Below, one piece after another: positions 16,637-24,909 of a stretch of 57,763 nucleotides of DNA (position 1 is the stretch's first letter; each line of letters begins with the position of its first letter). A program made the translations under genes and the position numbers. The DNA is taken from NCBI GenBank assembly GCA_015661395.1, contig JACWML010000009.1:1-57763 (forward strand). The letters are read 5' to 3'. The notes beneath the pieces are model-generated. The model was given only the letters and a program-made list of their open reading frames with translations. It made no database searches and was not told where the DNA came from. The DNA comes from Methanomicrobia archaeon. GTDB taxonomy: Archaea > Halobacteriota > Bog-38 > Methanoflorentales > Methanoflorentaceae.

Positions 16637-17384
16637 CAAGCAACTTGAGGATTCAAAAAAAGTTGTCGAATCCTTCGGATACGGCGTGCTCGCGACCACA
16701 ATGGTCGACATCATACCGATACGAGACTTACTCTGGCCTACTTTTTTGGATGAACTCAAAACGGGGCGCGTCGACTACGTTGTGATTACGAGCGCAAACG
16801 GCGCGCGCAGCTGCGCGGAACTCAGATTAAACGCGGCAAGCTTTCCGCCCTCAACGCGAGTAGTGGCCATAGGCCCTAAGACGAGAAGCGCGTTGCTTAA
16901 AGCACATTTCCGCGTCGACCTAATGCCGTCAGAGTATAGCTCACGCGGCATTGTTCAAATGCTGGGCGATGTTACACGCAAAAACATATGGGTCTTGCGC
17001 AGCGCTTTTGGCAGCTCCGAACTAACGGACGGGCTCAAGAACAGCGGTGCCACCATAAACGAGATCGTGCTGTACACCCTGAAAAAGCTCTGTGGCCAGC
17101 AGCAACGTGACTTCATACGCGAGTTGGTAGAAAGCGACGTCGCCGGCGTTCTCTTTACGAGCGCCATGACGGTGCGCGCCCTGTTCGACTGCGCCGACCG
17201 AATAGGGCTGAAAGGACACCTCATCGAGAGACTTGCAAATCGGATCGTCGGCGCCATCGGAAAGCCGACAGCAGAAGCACTTGGCAGTTACGAGGTGCGC
17301 GTAGACGTCATACCGCGCAACGCGACGTTCCGAAAGCTCGTTTCAACGGTTCACGCGACCCTGACTGATAGCGCGCCACAATGA
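16608..17384 (+). CDS. hemD: Uroporphyrinogen-III synthase
   Basis: It cyclises hydroxymethylbilane with inversion of ring D. The family is weakly conserved; support comes from length (258 residues), the two-lobe pattern with YVVITSANGARSC and GVLFTSAMTVRALFD, the TKSAL-like phrase IGPKTRSALLKA, IGKPTAEAL near the end, and its position directly after cobA. The ATG at 16608 lies inside the cobA 3' end; an in-frame GTG-type start at 16569 would add 13 unrelated residues. Confidence 0.9.
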   Translation: MKTLAIIRPDKQLEDSKKVVESFGYGVLATTMVDIIPIRDLLWPTFLDELKTGRVDYVVITSANGARSCAELRLNAASFPPSTRVVAIGPKTRSALLKAHFRVDLMPSEYSSRGIVQMLGDVTRKNIWVLRSAFGSSELTDGLKNSGATINEIVLYTLKKLCGQQQRDFIRELVESDVAGVLFTSAMTVRALFDCADRIGLKGHLIERLANRIVGAIGKPTAEALGSYEVRVDVIPRNATFRKLVSTVHATLTDSAPQ

Positions 17385-17399
17385 ATCCAAGGAGGCTCT

Positions 17400-18275
17400 G
17401 TGGACATACTCTTGGCCGAATACGCAAGCGCGATGCTTCCCGATCTCGCTGAAGCGGGGCGAGCCATGCTCGAAACGCTGAAAAGAGGCTTTCAACGCAG
17501 CGGACACGTCGTGCACGTTCCGCAACGTTGCACAGGCGACGCTGCCACTTTTTGCAGCCAAGTAAAGCAGCTAGCACGATCCTGTGACGCAGGGATGATC
17601 ATAGCACCCGACAACGTCCTGCACGATTTCACCGTGCTCGTGGAACAGCACACCACGAATCTCGGGTGTCCCTCGGAGGCGGTGAGAAGAGCGGCGGACA
17701 AACTCAGCGCGTCTCTCGCGCTTTCGGAAGGATCACTAACCGTTCCTGAAATAAGTCCTCCGACAGGCCCGTACGTTCTGAAGCCACGCTACGGCTGCGG
17801 CGCGGAAGGGATCCAGGTCGTCGAAGCGTTCGACGTTGACGGCGTGGACGAGAACACGCTTGTTTCGAAGCTCGTGATGGGAGACCACGTAAGCGTAAGT
17901 CTCATCATTGGCAGGACAGCGCTTCCGCTATCGGTCAACAAGCAGCACCTTCGCATAGATGATGCGATCCATTACGTCGGGAACACGACGCCGTACGCAG
18001 TCCCTAACGCCAAAAACGTTATTACTCAAGCGGTAAGAGCCGCACAGCTGCTTGGGTGCGAAGGGTACGTCGGCGTCGATATCGTGCTTCAGCCCGACGG
18101 CGTCGTTAACATCGTCGACGTGAATCCACGCCCGACGACAGCCATCGTTAGTGTCGATAAAGTGATCGGCAACGTTGCCGATTTGATTCTCAAAGCGCGA
18201 TTCGGGCAAGAATTACCGACGCTTCTGACACCACACGGCACACACACCTTCCGAACCAACTGCGGAACCATCTAG
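17400..18275 (+). CDS. mfnD: Tyramine-L-glutamate ligase (ATP-grasp), methanofuran biosynthesis
   Basis: MfnD joins glutamate to tyramine in an ATP-dependent reaction, early in methanofuran side-chain assembly. The protein has ATP-grasp features: YVLKPRYGCGAEGIQVV (nucleotide-binding Lys and Gly loop), VSLIIGRTALPLSVNKQ, and the metal-binding VDVNPRPTTA. Length 291 residues, normal. The GTG at 17400 is preceded by AAGGAGG. It follows hemD by 15 nt and precedes another methanofuran gene, which supports the assignment over other ATP-grasp ligases. Confidence 0.9.
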   Translation: MDILLAEYASAMLPDLAEAGRAMLETLKRGFQRSGHVVHVPQRCTGDAATFCSQVKQLARSCDAGMIIAPDNVLHDFTVLVEQHTTNLGCPSEAVRRAADKLSASLALSEGSLTVPEISPPTGPYVLKPRYGCGAEGIQVVEAFDVDGVDENTLVSKLVMGDHVSVSLIIGRTALPLSVNKQHLRIDDAIHYVGNTTPYAVPNAKNVITQAVRAAQLLGCEGYVGVDIVLQPDGVVNIVDVNPRPTTAIVSVDKVIGNVADLILKARFGQELPTLLTPHGTHTFRTNCGTI

Positions 18276-18293
18276 CCCCGTTTGAGCACCCAA

Positions 18294-19280
18294 ATGGCCC
18301 TAAGCGATACGATCGGAATCGACATCGGGGGAGCAAATACAAAAGTAGCCTCCGCAAGCGGGGAGGCGAGAAGCCTGTACCTGCCACTGTGGCGGGACAA
18401 CGACCTCGCCGGCGAGTTGCAACGCATAAGGGATGAGTTTCAGCCGAAACACGTCGGCGTCGTGATCACAGGCGAGCTCGCCGACGCGTTTAAAAATAAA
18501 AAGGAAGGGATCTGCTCGATCGCGTCTTCGGTCAACTCAGTTTTTCCGAGGCCGTGCTATCTGAACGTTCGCGGCCAGTTCACGCGACAGATCGCTGAGA
18601 GCGAGGCCTCTTTGTACGCCGCGTCAAACTGGACGGCTTCAGCCGTTTTTGTTTCACGGCGTGTCACCGACTGCATATTCGTGGATCTGGGGAGCACGAC
18701 GTGCGACGTGATTCCCATACGAGACGGAAAACCGGCCGCCAAGACAACGGACTTTGAACGGTTGCGAGAACGCGAGCTGATCTATACTGGAGCGCTCAGA
18801 ACCAATATCGCGACCATTTTGCGGCTCGTAACACTCAATGGGGACAAGTATTGGCTGGCTTCTGAACTGTTCGCGATTGCCGCCGACGCCCATCGCGTTC
18901 TCGGTAACATTAGCGCCGAGGATTACGCATGCGACACGCCGGATGCCCGATCGCGCGATCTGGAGGCCTGTTATCGAAGAATCGCGAGAGTCCTGCTTTG
19001 TGACGTTGATGAGCTTGGCCGAAAGAACGCTCGCGACGTTGCCCGACAGGTAGAGCGCGCCCAGATCGATGAGCTTGCTCAAGTCCTCGCTTTTCAAGCG
19101 CGCAAACACGACTTAAACGCAGTCGTGGGCGCGGGCATCGGAGAGTTTCTTATAGCTAAAGCCGCTTCAAAAGTAAGACTTGAGTGCCACTTGCTCTCAC
19201 AGCAGTACGGCAGAGAGCTTTCAAAAGTGTTCCCGGCGTTTGCAGTAGCCAACCTGGCGCACGACGCGTTTCAACGGTAA
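18294..19280 (+). CDS. mfnF: MfnF-type ASKHA protein, methanofuran biosynthesis
   Basis: Member of the hydantoinase-A/ASKHA fold group; MfnF couples the aminomethylfuran diphosphate to gamma-glutamyltyramine. Visible are the phosphate-1 motif IGIDIGGANTK, the phosphate-2 motif FVDLGSTTCDVI, and a late Gly-rich VVGAGIGEFLI. Length 328 residues from ATG 18294; a TTG at 18282 would add four residues. It is the last gene of the nine-gene run and is followed by a T-tract. The missing partner kinase mfnE is encoded at 32013-32615. Confidence 0.88.
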   Translation: MALSDTIGIDIGGANTKVASASGEARSLYLPLWRDNDLAGELQRIRDEFQPKHVGVVITGELADAFKNKKEGICSIASSVNSVFPRPCYLNVRGQFTRQIAESEASLYAASNWTASAVFVSRRVTDCIFVDLGSTTCDVIPIRDGKPAAKTTDFERLRERELIYTGALRTNIATILRLVTLNGDKYWLASELFAIAADAHRVLGNISAEDYACDTPDARSRDLEACYRRIARVLLCDVDELGRKNARDVARQVERAQIDELAQVLAFQARKHDLNAVVGAGIGEFLIAKAASKVRLECHLLSQQYGRELSKVFPAFAVANLAHDAFQR

Positions 19281-19359
19281 TCGACTTATTACCTCTGGAC
19301 ACCCGCGCGACGAGGAAAGGCGTGCACAAACGTCACTGGCTCGTGCATCGGTAATCTGA

Positions 19360-19369
19360 GTTTTTTTTG
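19360..19369 (+). terminator. Candidate T-tract terminator of the hem-mfn cluster
   Basis: Eight consecutive T residues ~80 nt after the mfnF stop, ahead of the next promoter. Confidence 0.4.
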
Positions 19370-19433
19370 TGTGTGTTTGCTACAGCGAGAGCGCCGGCTA
19401 TGTGCTCGAAGCGTTGGTCGCGTCAACCAAGCT

Positions 19434-19465
19434 GTGACACACAAATGTGTTCACGCGGCCTTATA
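19434..19465 (+). promoter_or_regulatory. Operator-like inverted repeat abutting a TATA box (island promoter 1)
   Basis: GTGACACA-CAAA-TGTGTTCAC is a near-perfect inverted repeat that runs into TCACGCGGCCTTATA, where CTTATA is a plausible TATA box. The TCACGCGG(C/T)(C/T)TTA core recurs before genes at 22744 and 29312. The overlap with the TATA box suggests repression or activation by one of the adjacent TrmB-like proteins. Confidence 0.55.
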
Positions 19466-19503
19466 CCGCTTTTTCGCGCAGAATGGAGTAGGAGGCAACG
19501 GAC

Positions 19504-19785
19504 ATGGTCACGAAGAATTCAGGGTGCTATTATGGGGTCCACTTTGGCTGCCTCTGTGCCGCCCGCGACCCCAACTGCTGCAGGTGCGCAGAACGCCTGA
19601 CAAACGCAGTAAATTACGTGCTGCATCCAGGCGTGAACGACATCGACGCGTCGCGCACGTGGACAGCGCCATACGCTGGCGGCGCTGCACAAGCGCGCGA
19701 AGAAGAAACGGCGAGCACACATTTTGCGGGGGATCATGATGTTTGGCGACAAACCGAGTTACCACACGAACAACGCGGCCTGTAG
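19504..19785 (+). CDS. Small Cys-rich CYYG protein, copy 1
   Basis: A 93-residue protein with GGAGG at ~19492 before its ATG. The N-terminal half reads GCYYGVHFGCLCAARDPNCC, then RCAERLTNAV; a homologous block occurs in the protein at 29458-29691. Conserved cysteines (C-x7-C, then C-x2-C) suggest a zinc- or iron-sulfur-binding knuckle. I do not recognise a named family. The C-terminal ~45 residues are not conserved in the paralogue, and the frame overlaps the next gene by 50 nt, so the true stop could reflect drift. It shares an operon with the double-HTH regulator. Confidence 0.65.
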   Translation: MVTKNSGCYYGVHFGCLCAARDPNCCRCAERLTNAVNYVLHPGVNDIDASRTWTAPYAGGAAQAREEETASTHFAGDHDVWRQTELPHEQRGL

Positions 19786-21010
19786 CATCAATGCAGAACC
19801 CTGCACAAAACTGCTGAGTGAGTTCGGGCTCAGTGAAAAGGAGGCTCAGCTCTACGTGCACTTGCTCAAATACGGACCGAAGCGTGCTGGCGACCTCGCG
19901 CGATCTCTCAAAACGTATCGCCTACAGGTTTATCGAAAACTTGCAAGCCTCGCCGATAAGACCATGGTGACCGCAAAGAGGGAGAGCCCGTCTGTCTATA
20001 CTGCGATGAACTTAGACGATGCGCTTGATGCCGTGTTGCTCCCCCTCCAACGCGAGCTTCGCCGGATGGAAGAGATAAAGAGAGAACTTATCGTGCTCGC
20101 GAATGGCACGCAATTCCTTGCCTCAGACGAAATCCCATCTGAGGCTCTCGCACTCGACAATGAGCAAGCGCTCGTAAAACTGCTGAGTGAGTTCGGGCTC
20201 AGTGAAAAGGAGGCTCAGCTCTACGTGCACTTGCTCAAATACGGACCGAAGCGTGCTGGCGACCTCGCGCGATCTCTCAAAACGTACCGTGAGGATGCTT
20301 ATCGCCGATGCGCCAGATTGATTGACGCAGGTATGATCGTAAAAAGCGCGGGGGATTCGTCACGCTACGCGCCTGTAGACCTTGATGAAGCGCTCGATGC
20401 CGCGTTGATGTCCCGCCAGTGCGAGCTGCGTCGATTGCAGACGGTCAAACATGAGCTTGTGACGGACACAAACGGCGCGCTCAGCCGCGGAGCTGACACT
20501 GCCCACGCGTTCAAGATGTTGAAAACCGTCGGCGAACTTGTTGCTGCCATCTCGCAGCTCATCAACTCCGCAGAGACGTCTGTTGTCTTTGTCGCCCATC
20601 CTCAATTCAACCTCATCACAATGGGAGGCTTCCTAGATCATCTTAAATGTGCAGCGGGCCGCGACGTGCATGTTCGCGGCGTGCTCGATATCTCACTCCA
20701 GAACCTTTCTGCGGGGCGCGAGTACCTGAAAGGTGGCATTGAACTGCGGCATACAAACCCATACCGCGGGATGACGCTAGTAGTGGCCGATGGCAAGCGA
20801 AGCATCAGCCTCATTCACGCCGCTCTAAAGGCCGCCCTCTCGCTCGACGAAAATGTTGCGGCGCTATGGAGCGATAGCGTTGCGCAAGCGGAATTCCTTG
20901 TGAGCGCGTTCGAGATGGCTTGGGAGCAGGCGTCTGGCGCAGAAGAGCGCATAGACGCGCTGCTGCAGCAAGAGCATCGGTCATTAGAGTCCGTCGCAAC
21001 CTCGAATTAG
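19736..21010 (+). CDS. TrmB-like transcriptional regulator with two winged-helix domains
   Basis: A 424-residue protein: first wHTH at residues ~25-105 (LLSEFGLSEKEAQLYVHLLK; recognition helix RLQVYRKLASL), a second almost identical wHTH at ~148-228 (recognition helix REDAYRRCARL), then a TrmB-type C-terminal sensor domain at ~255-415. TrmB regulators bind DNA through one wHTH and sense sugars or other small ligands with a PLD-like C-terminal domain; two fused HTH modules are unusual. The DNA for the first part of each HTH is identical over 111 bp (19807-19917 and 20176-20286). Recognition helices differ, so the protein may read two half-sites. ATG 19736 is chosen; upstream starts lie inside the preceding gene. 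Confidence 0.85.
   Translation: MMFGDKPSYHTNNAACSINAEPCTKLLSEFGLSEKEAQLYVHLLKYGPKRAGDLARSLKTYRLQVYRKLASLADKTMVTAKRESPSVYTAMNLDDALDAVLLPLQRELRRMEEIKRELIVLANGTQFLASDEIPSEALALDNEQALVKLLSEFGLSEKEAQLYVHLLKYGPKRAGDLARSLKTYREDAYRRCARLIDAGMIVKSAGDSSRYAPVDLDEALDAALMSRQCELRRLQTVKHELVTDTNGALSRGADTAHAFKMLKTVGELVAAISQLINSAETSVVFVAHPQFNLITMGGFLDHLKCAAGRDVHVRGVLDISLQNLSAGREYLKGGIELRHTNPYRGMTLVVADGKRSISLIHAALKAALSLDENVAALWSDSVAQAEFLVSAFEMAWEQASGAEERIDALLQQEHRSLESVATSN
19807..19917 (+). repeat. 111-bp perfect repeat, copy 1 (HTH module)
   Basis: Identical base for base to 20176-20286, within the same gene. It ends just before the recognition helix codons. Such identity implies recent duplication or gene conversion. 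Confidence 0.9.
20176..20286 (+). repeat. 111-bp perfect repeat, copy 2 (HTH module)
   Basis: Partner of 19807-19917; the sequence diverges immediately afterwards (CGTACCGTGAGG against CGTATCGCCTAC). Confidence 0.9.
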
Positions 21011-21172
21011 AGTGTTTCAGTTTGGCATAGACCTCGCAGCCGAGCAAATGCCTTCTCTCACTCTAGAATTAGGCACTTTGCAGAAAACATACGGCATGTG
21101 TGACCGGCATTACCGATCTAACAGGTTCTTGCCCCCCAAAGCGCATTCAAGCGACTTGCGACGCATTGGGAA

Positions 21173-21190
21173 GCACAGCTTTATAACCTC
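21173..21190 (+). promoter_or_regulatory. TATA box of stand-alone sensor gene 1
   Basis: CACAGCTTTATAACCTCGAG lies ~28 nt before ATG 21211, predicting a leaderless or nearly leaderless mRNA. The box and its flank match the promoter at 22704-22725 (GCTTTATAAACTCGAAGG). Confidence 0.55.
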
Positions 21191-21210
21191 GAGGACGTTA
21201 TGTGATAATA

Positions 21211-21675
21211 ATGGCCAAGGGGATCATTATTGAAAGTGTCAAGGACGCCTTAGCCGCAGGTTCAAATATCATAGAATCTGCGGAAAAGGAAGTCGTGTGG
21301 CTTCTCGAACCTGCTATGTTGGCCCTCTCCTTTCAATTCGGTATACCAAACAAGTCCAAAATGCTGATAGAAAAAGGCGGACGCGTACGGGGGATCACCA
21401 AGATTTCAGGAACCTCCCTTGATGTCACGCGCAGACTCATGGATAACGGCGAGGAAGTGCGCCACATAGATCAGTACCAGGGAGCGTTCATGCTTGTCGG
21501 AGACAAAAAAGAAAGCATCAGTTCGATCAACGTGAATATGGTGGATGTCTCGCTTGACGATCCGCTAGTGGCGTTCTGGACTGATGACCAAGCCTACGCC
21601 GATTTTCTCATCGCCACGTTTGAGACAGCATGGAACGAAGCAGTCGATGCGGAAAAGCGGGCACGAGAACTGTAG
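21211..21675 (+). CDS. Stand-alone TrmB-type sensor domain (no HTH), copy 1
   Basis: A 154-residue protein homologous along its whole length to the C-terminal domain of the neighbouring TrmB-like regulators: IIESVKDALAAGSNIIES, then IEKGGRVRGITKISG, MDNGEEVRHIDQYQ, VAFWTDDQAYADFLIATFE. It has no DNA-binding domain. The start ATG 21211 aligns with the paralogue at 22744 (MASGTIIESVKDAI); the upstream GTG at 21202 is less likely. It could act as a ligand-binding partner or heterodimerisation inhibitor of the regulators; this is inference. It precedes the frameshifted TrmB copy. Confidence 0.8.
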   Translation: MAKGIIIESVKDALAAGSNIIESAEKEVVWLLEPAMLALSFQFGIPNKSKMLIEKGGRVRGITKISGTSLDVTRRLMDNGEEVRHIDQYQGAFMLVGDKKESISSINVNMVDVSLDDPLVAFWTDDQAYADFLIATFETAWNEAVDAEKRAREL

Positions 21676-21774
21676 AACGAAGGGCTTTCGTTTGTTTAGC
21701 CGGCAGTTGCCGCTAAGGGGTTAATTTGCGCCATTGATAGTCTATCTGCCGTCTGACGCTGAATTGTTGTAACT

Positions 21775-22610
21775 ATGGATAGCGAGGCAGCATTTGTTAC
21801 CCGTCTCATTGGCTTCGGGCTCAGCGAGAAGGAGGCACAGCTCTATCTACATTTACTTAAGTACGGCCCCAAGACCCCTTCTCCACTTGCGAAGTCGCTG
21901 AAGACGTACCGCGAGGATGTGCACCGCACGCTCACCAGTCTCATTGAGAAGGGCATGGTCCGTCCCTCGCTCGTTCGCCAACAATCTATGCCGCGGTGGA
22001 CCTCGACACCGCGCTTGACACTACAGTGAAAAAGCAGGAGAGCGAACTGCGTGAGATGGAAGCGCGAAAGCGTGAGCTGCAGGAACTGGCAAAGCAACAG
22101 CGGTTTCGCCCTTCGGACGAAGTGAGCACCTTCAAGCTTATCAAAAGCATTAAAGAAATGGTCACTGCCACTATGACTCTTGTTTCCTCCGCAAAGCGGG
22201 GATTTGTGTACGTGGTTCCAGCCGAAGCGCTGGTCATAACTTCGTTGTTTGGCATTAACGCGGAAGCGAAAAAACTCAAAGAGCTCGGTGGGTATGCAAA
22301 GGGCATAACTAATATTGCGTACGCAGATATAGCACCAGCTCAAGAAGTTCTGGACATTGGGGAAGATTTGCGCCACTACCCAGACTACGGGGGGATATAT
22401 TTCGCAGTCGTCGACAAAAAGCACTGTGTTAGCGCGATCAACGTCGATATCAAGCGTATCTCGCTCAATGAGCCCATTTCAATGATTTGGACCGATGACT
22501 CGACCTACGCTGATTATCTCTGCTCCACCTTTGAAATGTTGTGGGAGCAGTCCGTTCCTGCGGCCGAACGGATTCAAGAGCTGTTGAAACGAGGCTCTCC
22601 GCAGACATAA
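21775..22610 (+). pseudogene. TrmB-like regulator broken by a 1-nt deletion
   Basis: The first frame (MDSEAAFVTRLIGFGLSEKE to VRPSL) encodes an intact wHTH; the rest (DLDTALDTTVKKQESEL to the C-terminal sensor) continues in another frame from ~21996 to 22610. Alignment with the gene at 26164 shows that one A is missing between 21973 and 21974 (GCTCGTTCGCC against GCTCGATTCGCC). Restoring it gives a full ~278-residue regulator. Apart from that base both halves look under selection, so the break is either very recent or a sequencing or assembly error. It could also produce separate HTH and sensor peptides. Confidence 0.85.
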
Positions 22611-22688
22611 GCGCACGCGGGCGGCCTTAGCGAGTTGCGCAGCGCAGTCAATCATTAAGTGGCCGTCCGTTAATCGGTACTGTGCCAC

Positions 22689-22720
22689 GTGACGTAGATG
22701 ATGTCACGCGGCTTTATAAA
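22689..22720 (+). promoter_or_regulatory. Inverted repeat plus TCACGCGG-TATA element of sensor gene 2
   Basis: GTGAC (22689-22693) and GTCAC (22703-22707) form an inverted repeat with 9-bp spacing; the right half runs into TCACGCGGCTTTATA, whose TATA lies ~28 nt before ATG 22744. It corresponds to the elements at 19434-19465 and 29260-29274. Confidence 0.55.
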
Positions 22721-22743
22721 CTCGAAGGTTCTTTTTTTTAGTA

Positions 22744-23208
22744 ATGGCCAGTGGAACAATCATTGAAAGCGTCAAAGATGCTATAGCTGTGGCTTCCACA
22801 ATCATGGAATCTGCAGAAAAGGAAATCTTGTGGCTTCTACCACCTGCTATGTTGGTGTTCGGCGCTCAATACGGTTTGGACGAGAAGTCCAAAATGCTGA
22901 TAGAAAAAGGCGGACGCGTACGGGGGGTCACAGCGATCTCAGGAACCTACCGTGATATTGTGCGCAAACACTTAGAGATCGGCGAAGACGTGCGCCACGT
23001 CGATCAGTATCGGGGAGCGTTCATGCTCGTCGCAGACAAGAGAGAAAGCATCAGTTCGCTTAATGTCAGCATCGAGGATCTCTCGCTTGATGATCGCGTA
23101 GTAGCGTTCTGGACCGATGACTCCTCCTACGCCGAGTACCTTATCGCCACCTTTGAAGACGCGTGGAAAGAAGCAGTCGATGCAAAAAAGCGCTTCCAAG
23201 AACTGTAG
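22744..23208 (+). CDS. Stand-alone TrmB-type sensor domain (no HTH), copy 2
   Basis: A 154-residue paralogue of the gene at 21211: MASGTIIESVKDAIAVASTI, IEKGGRVRGVTAISG, EIGEDVRHVDQYRGAFM, VVAFWTDDSSYAEYLIATFE. It has no HTH. The promoter is TATA-proximal, so the mRNA is probably leaderless. It stands directly before the intact TrmB gene at 23314, repeating the sensor-regulator gene order. A stretch encoding KMLIEKGGRVRG is nearly identical in DNA to copy 1, pointing to recent duplication. Confidence 0.8.
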   Translation: MASGTIIESVKDAIAVASTIMESAEKEILWLLPPAMLVFGAQYGLDEKSKMLIEKGGRVRGVTAISGTYRDIVRKHLEIGEDVRHVDQYRGAFMLVADKRESISSLNVSIEDLSLDDRVVAFWTDDSSYAEYLIATFEDAWKEAVDAKKRFQEL

Positions 23209-23265
23209 AAAACGCCTTTCGCATATCTAGACGCAGTTGCTACTCAAGCGCTTGTTCGTCTACAC

Positions 23266-23284
23266 GTATGATAGCAACGTTTAT
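23266..23284 (+). promoter_or_regulatory. Conserved promoter segment of a TrmB-like gene (AACGTTTAT)
   Basis: GTATGATAGCAACGTTTAT ends ~30 nt before ATG 23314. Nearly the same string stands before the paralogue at 26164 (26122-26137). TTTAT may be the TATA box and the palindrome AACGTT an operator half. Confidence 0.5.
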
Positions 23285-23313
23285 CTCCAGTACGACGCAA
23301 GATTTCTGCGGTT

Positions 23314-24171
23314 ATGGATAACGAGGCAGTGTTCCTAAGTCGCCTCACTGGTTTCGGCCTTAGTGAAAAAGAGGCACAACTCTATCTGCACCTACTTAAG
23401 TACGGCCCGAAGACTCCGTCTCCGCTCGCCAAGTCGCTGCATACCTATCGCGAAGACGTGCACCGCACGCTCACCAGTCTCATTGAGAAGGGCATGGTCC
23501 GTCCCTCGCTCGACTCCCCCACCGTCTACGCAGCCGTCGACCTCGACACCGCCCTCGGGTCCGCGCTGCAAAAGCAGGAGAGCGAACTGCGTGAGATGGA
23601 AACGCGAAAGCGGGAGCTTCAGGAGCTTTCAAAACAACAGCGGTTCAGGCCGTCCGATGAGGTGAGCACCTTCAAGATCATCAAGAGCATCAAAGAACTC
23701 ATCGCTGTCATGCTCCCTGTTATAAACTCGCTGCACGAAGACTGGACAATGCTCCTTCCGGCGGTGGCGGCAGTTATCGGTGCACAATTCGGCGTCGACG
23801 AGGCCGCCTATGAGTTTGTCAAGCGTGGCGGGAGGGTGCGCATGATGATTAACATCTCGTACCCCATCGCCAAGATAACGCAAGGATACTTGGACAACGG
23901 TATAGAAGTGCGCCACTTTGGCCAAGAAGGGATCAATTTCACCATATTTGATAAAAGGATCTGTATCAGTGCGATAAGCGCGGACGTTACGCGTATTTCT
24001 CCTAATGAATCCATTGCAGCGCTCTGGACCGATGACCCGACGTACGCGCGATACCTCTTGTCCACCTTCGAAACGCTGTGGAAACAGTCTATTCCCGCAG
24101 CAGAGCGCATAGAAGAGCTAATAAAAGCGGGTCCTCCGCAAGCGGGAACGGCCGAACATCAGCGAAGCTGA
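23314..24171 (+). CDS. TrmB-like transcriptional regulator
   Basis: A 285-residue regulator. The wHTH at residues ~5-80 (LTGFGLSEKEAQLYLHLLKY, recognition helix YREDVHRTLTSL, wing near DSPTVYAAVDL) is followed by a coiled-coil linker (residues ~85-115, KQESELREMETRKRELQE) and a sensor domain (~120-275, including WTDDPTYARYLLSTFETLW). The family normally senses sugars or other metabolites; the ligand here is unknown. The C-terminal tail (GTAEHQRS) is longer than in its paralogue. The gene follows a stand-alone sensor gene on the same strand. Confidence 0.88.
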   Translation: MDNEAVFLSRLTGFGLSEKEAQLYLHLLKYGPKTPSPLAKSLHTYREDVHRTLTSLIEKGMVRPSLDSPTVYAAVDLDTALGSALQKQESELREMETRKRELQELSKQQRFRPSDEVSTFKIIKSIKELIAVMLPVINSLHEDWTMLLPAVAAVIGAQFGVDEAAYEFVKRGGRVRMMINISYPIAKITQGYLDNGIEVRHFGQEGINFTIFDKRICISAISADVTRISPNESIAALWTDDPTYARYLLSTFETLWKQSIPAAERIEELIKAGPPQAGTAEHQRS

Positions 24172-24288
24172 GCTGATTTGGTGAGTTTCAGCAGTTCGAA
24201 ACCGTCTTCCGTAGAATCCGAAGCCGAGGATCTAAAGCGCAATCTGATGGCATCAAGGTTTTTAGACTGAAGATTATTACCAATAATA

Positions 24289-24760
24289 ATAGTTAGTGAA
24301 ACGACTGTTGCGAGTGTCAAGGATGCCATAGGCGCGAGCTCGCAAATCATCGAGTCTGCCGACAATGAAGTTTTCTGGCTCCTCCCACCCGCCGCCTTGA
24401 TTTGCAGCGCGATACGGCTTAAGCGAGAAAGAGAAAGCATTCATCGAGCGAGGCGGGAGACTTGAGGGCATCCTGAATATCTCATACGCCACATTCGGTG
24501 GCACGCTAACGCTCAGAGATCGGCGAAGATGTGCGCCGTATCGATCACTATGACGGATTCACGCTTATCGGACATAAAGAGGAAGGCATCAGTTCGATAA
24601 ACTTGAAGAGAGAATCGCTCGCTTGATGATCGCGCAGTAGCGTTCTGGGCCGATGACCTATCCTACGTCGAGTGTCGTATCTAGCTTCGAGATCGCGTGA
24701 GAGGAATCAGTTGATGCGGCAGAGCGGATACAAGAGCTGCTAACCAAAGAACCTTCGCAC
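24289..24760 (+). pseudogene. Decayed stand-alone sensor domain, copy 3
   Basis: In three frames the DNA still encodes SETTVASVKDAIGASSQIIE, ESADNEVFWLLPPAAL, then YGLSEKEKAFIERGGRLEG, then EIGEDVRRIDHYDGFTL, and finally AERIQELL. The start codon position now reads ATA, and indels lie near 24413, 24515 and in the 3' third. It is therefore an inactive relic of the gene family at 21211 and 22744. Its end is uncertain. Confidence 0.8.
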
Positions 24761-24909
24761 AACCGGGTGCCAGCCTCTATCCAGCTGCGGTCATAGAGAT
24801 GTAAGACAGCACAGCCGTGTCATCCTCAATGTGGCGTGTCCCGCCATCCTTTTTCGCTAAACGGGGCGCACAAGAGAGTTTTTCTGAAGGCCAAAGCACT
24901 ACCAAGACC

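Noticed and set aside
19367-19739. Overlapping plus-strand frames around the first CYYG gene
   Set aside because: Only the frame 19504-19785 has a ribosome-binding site and homology to the 29458 protein.
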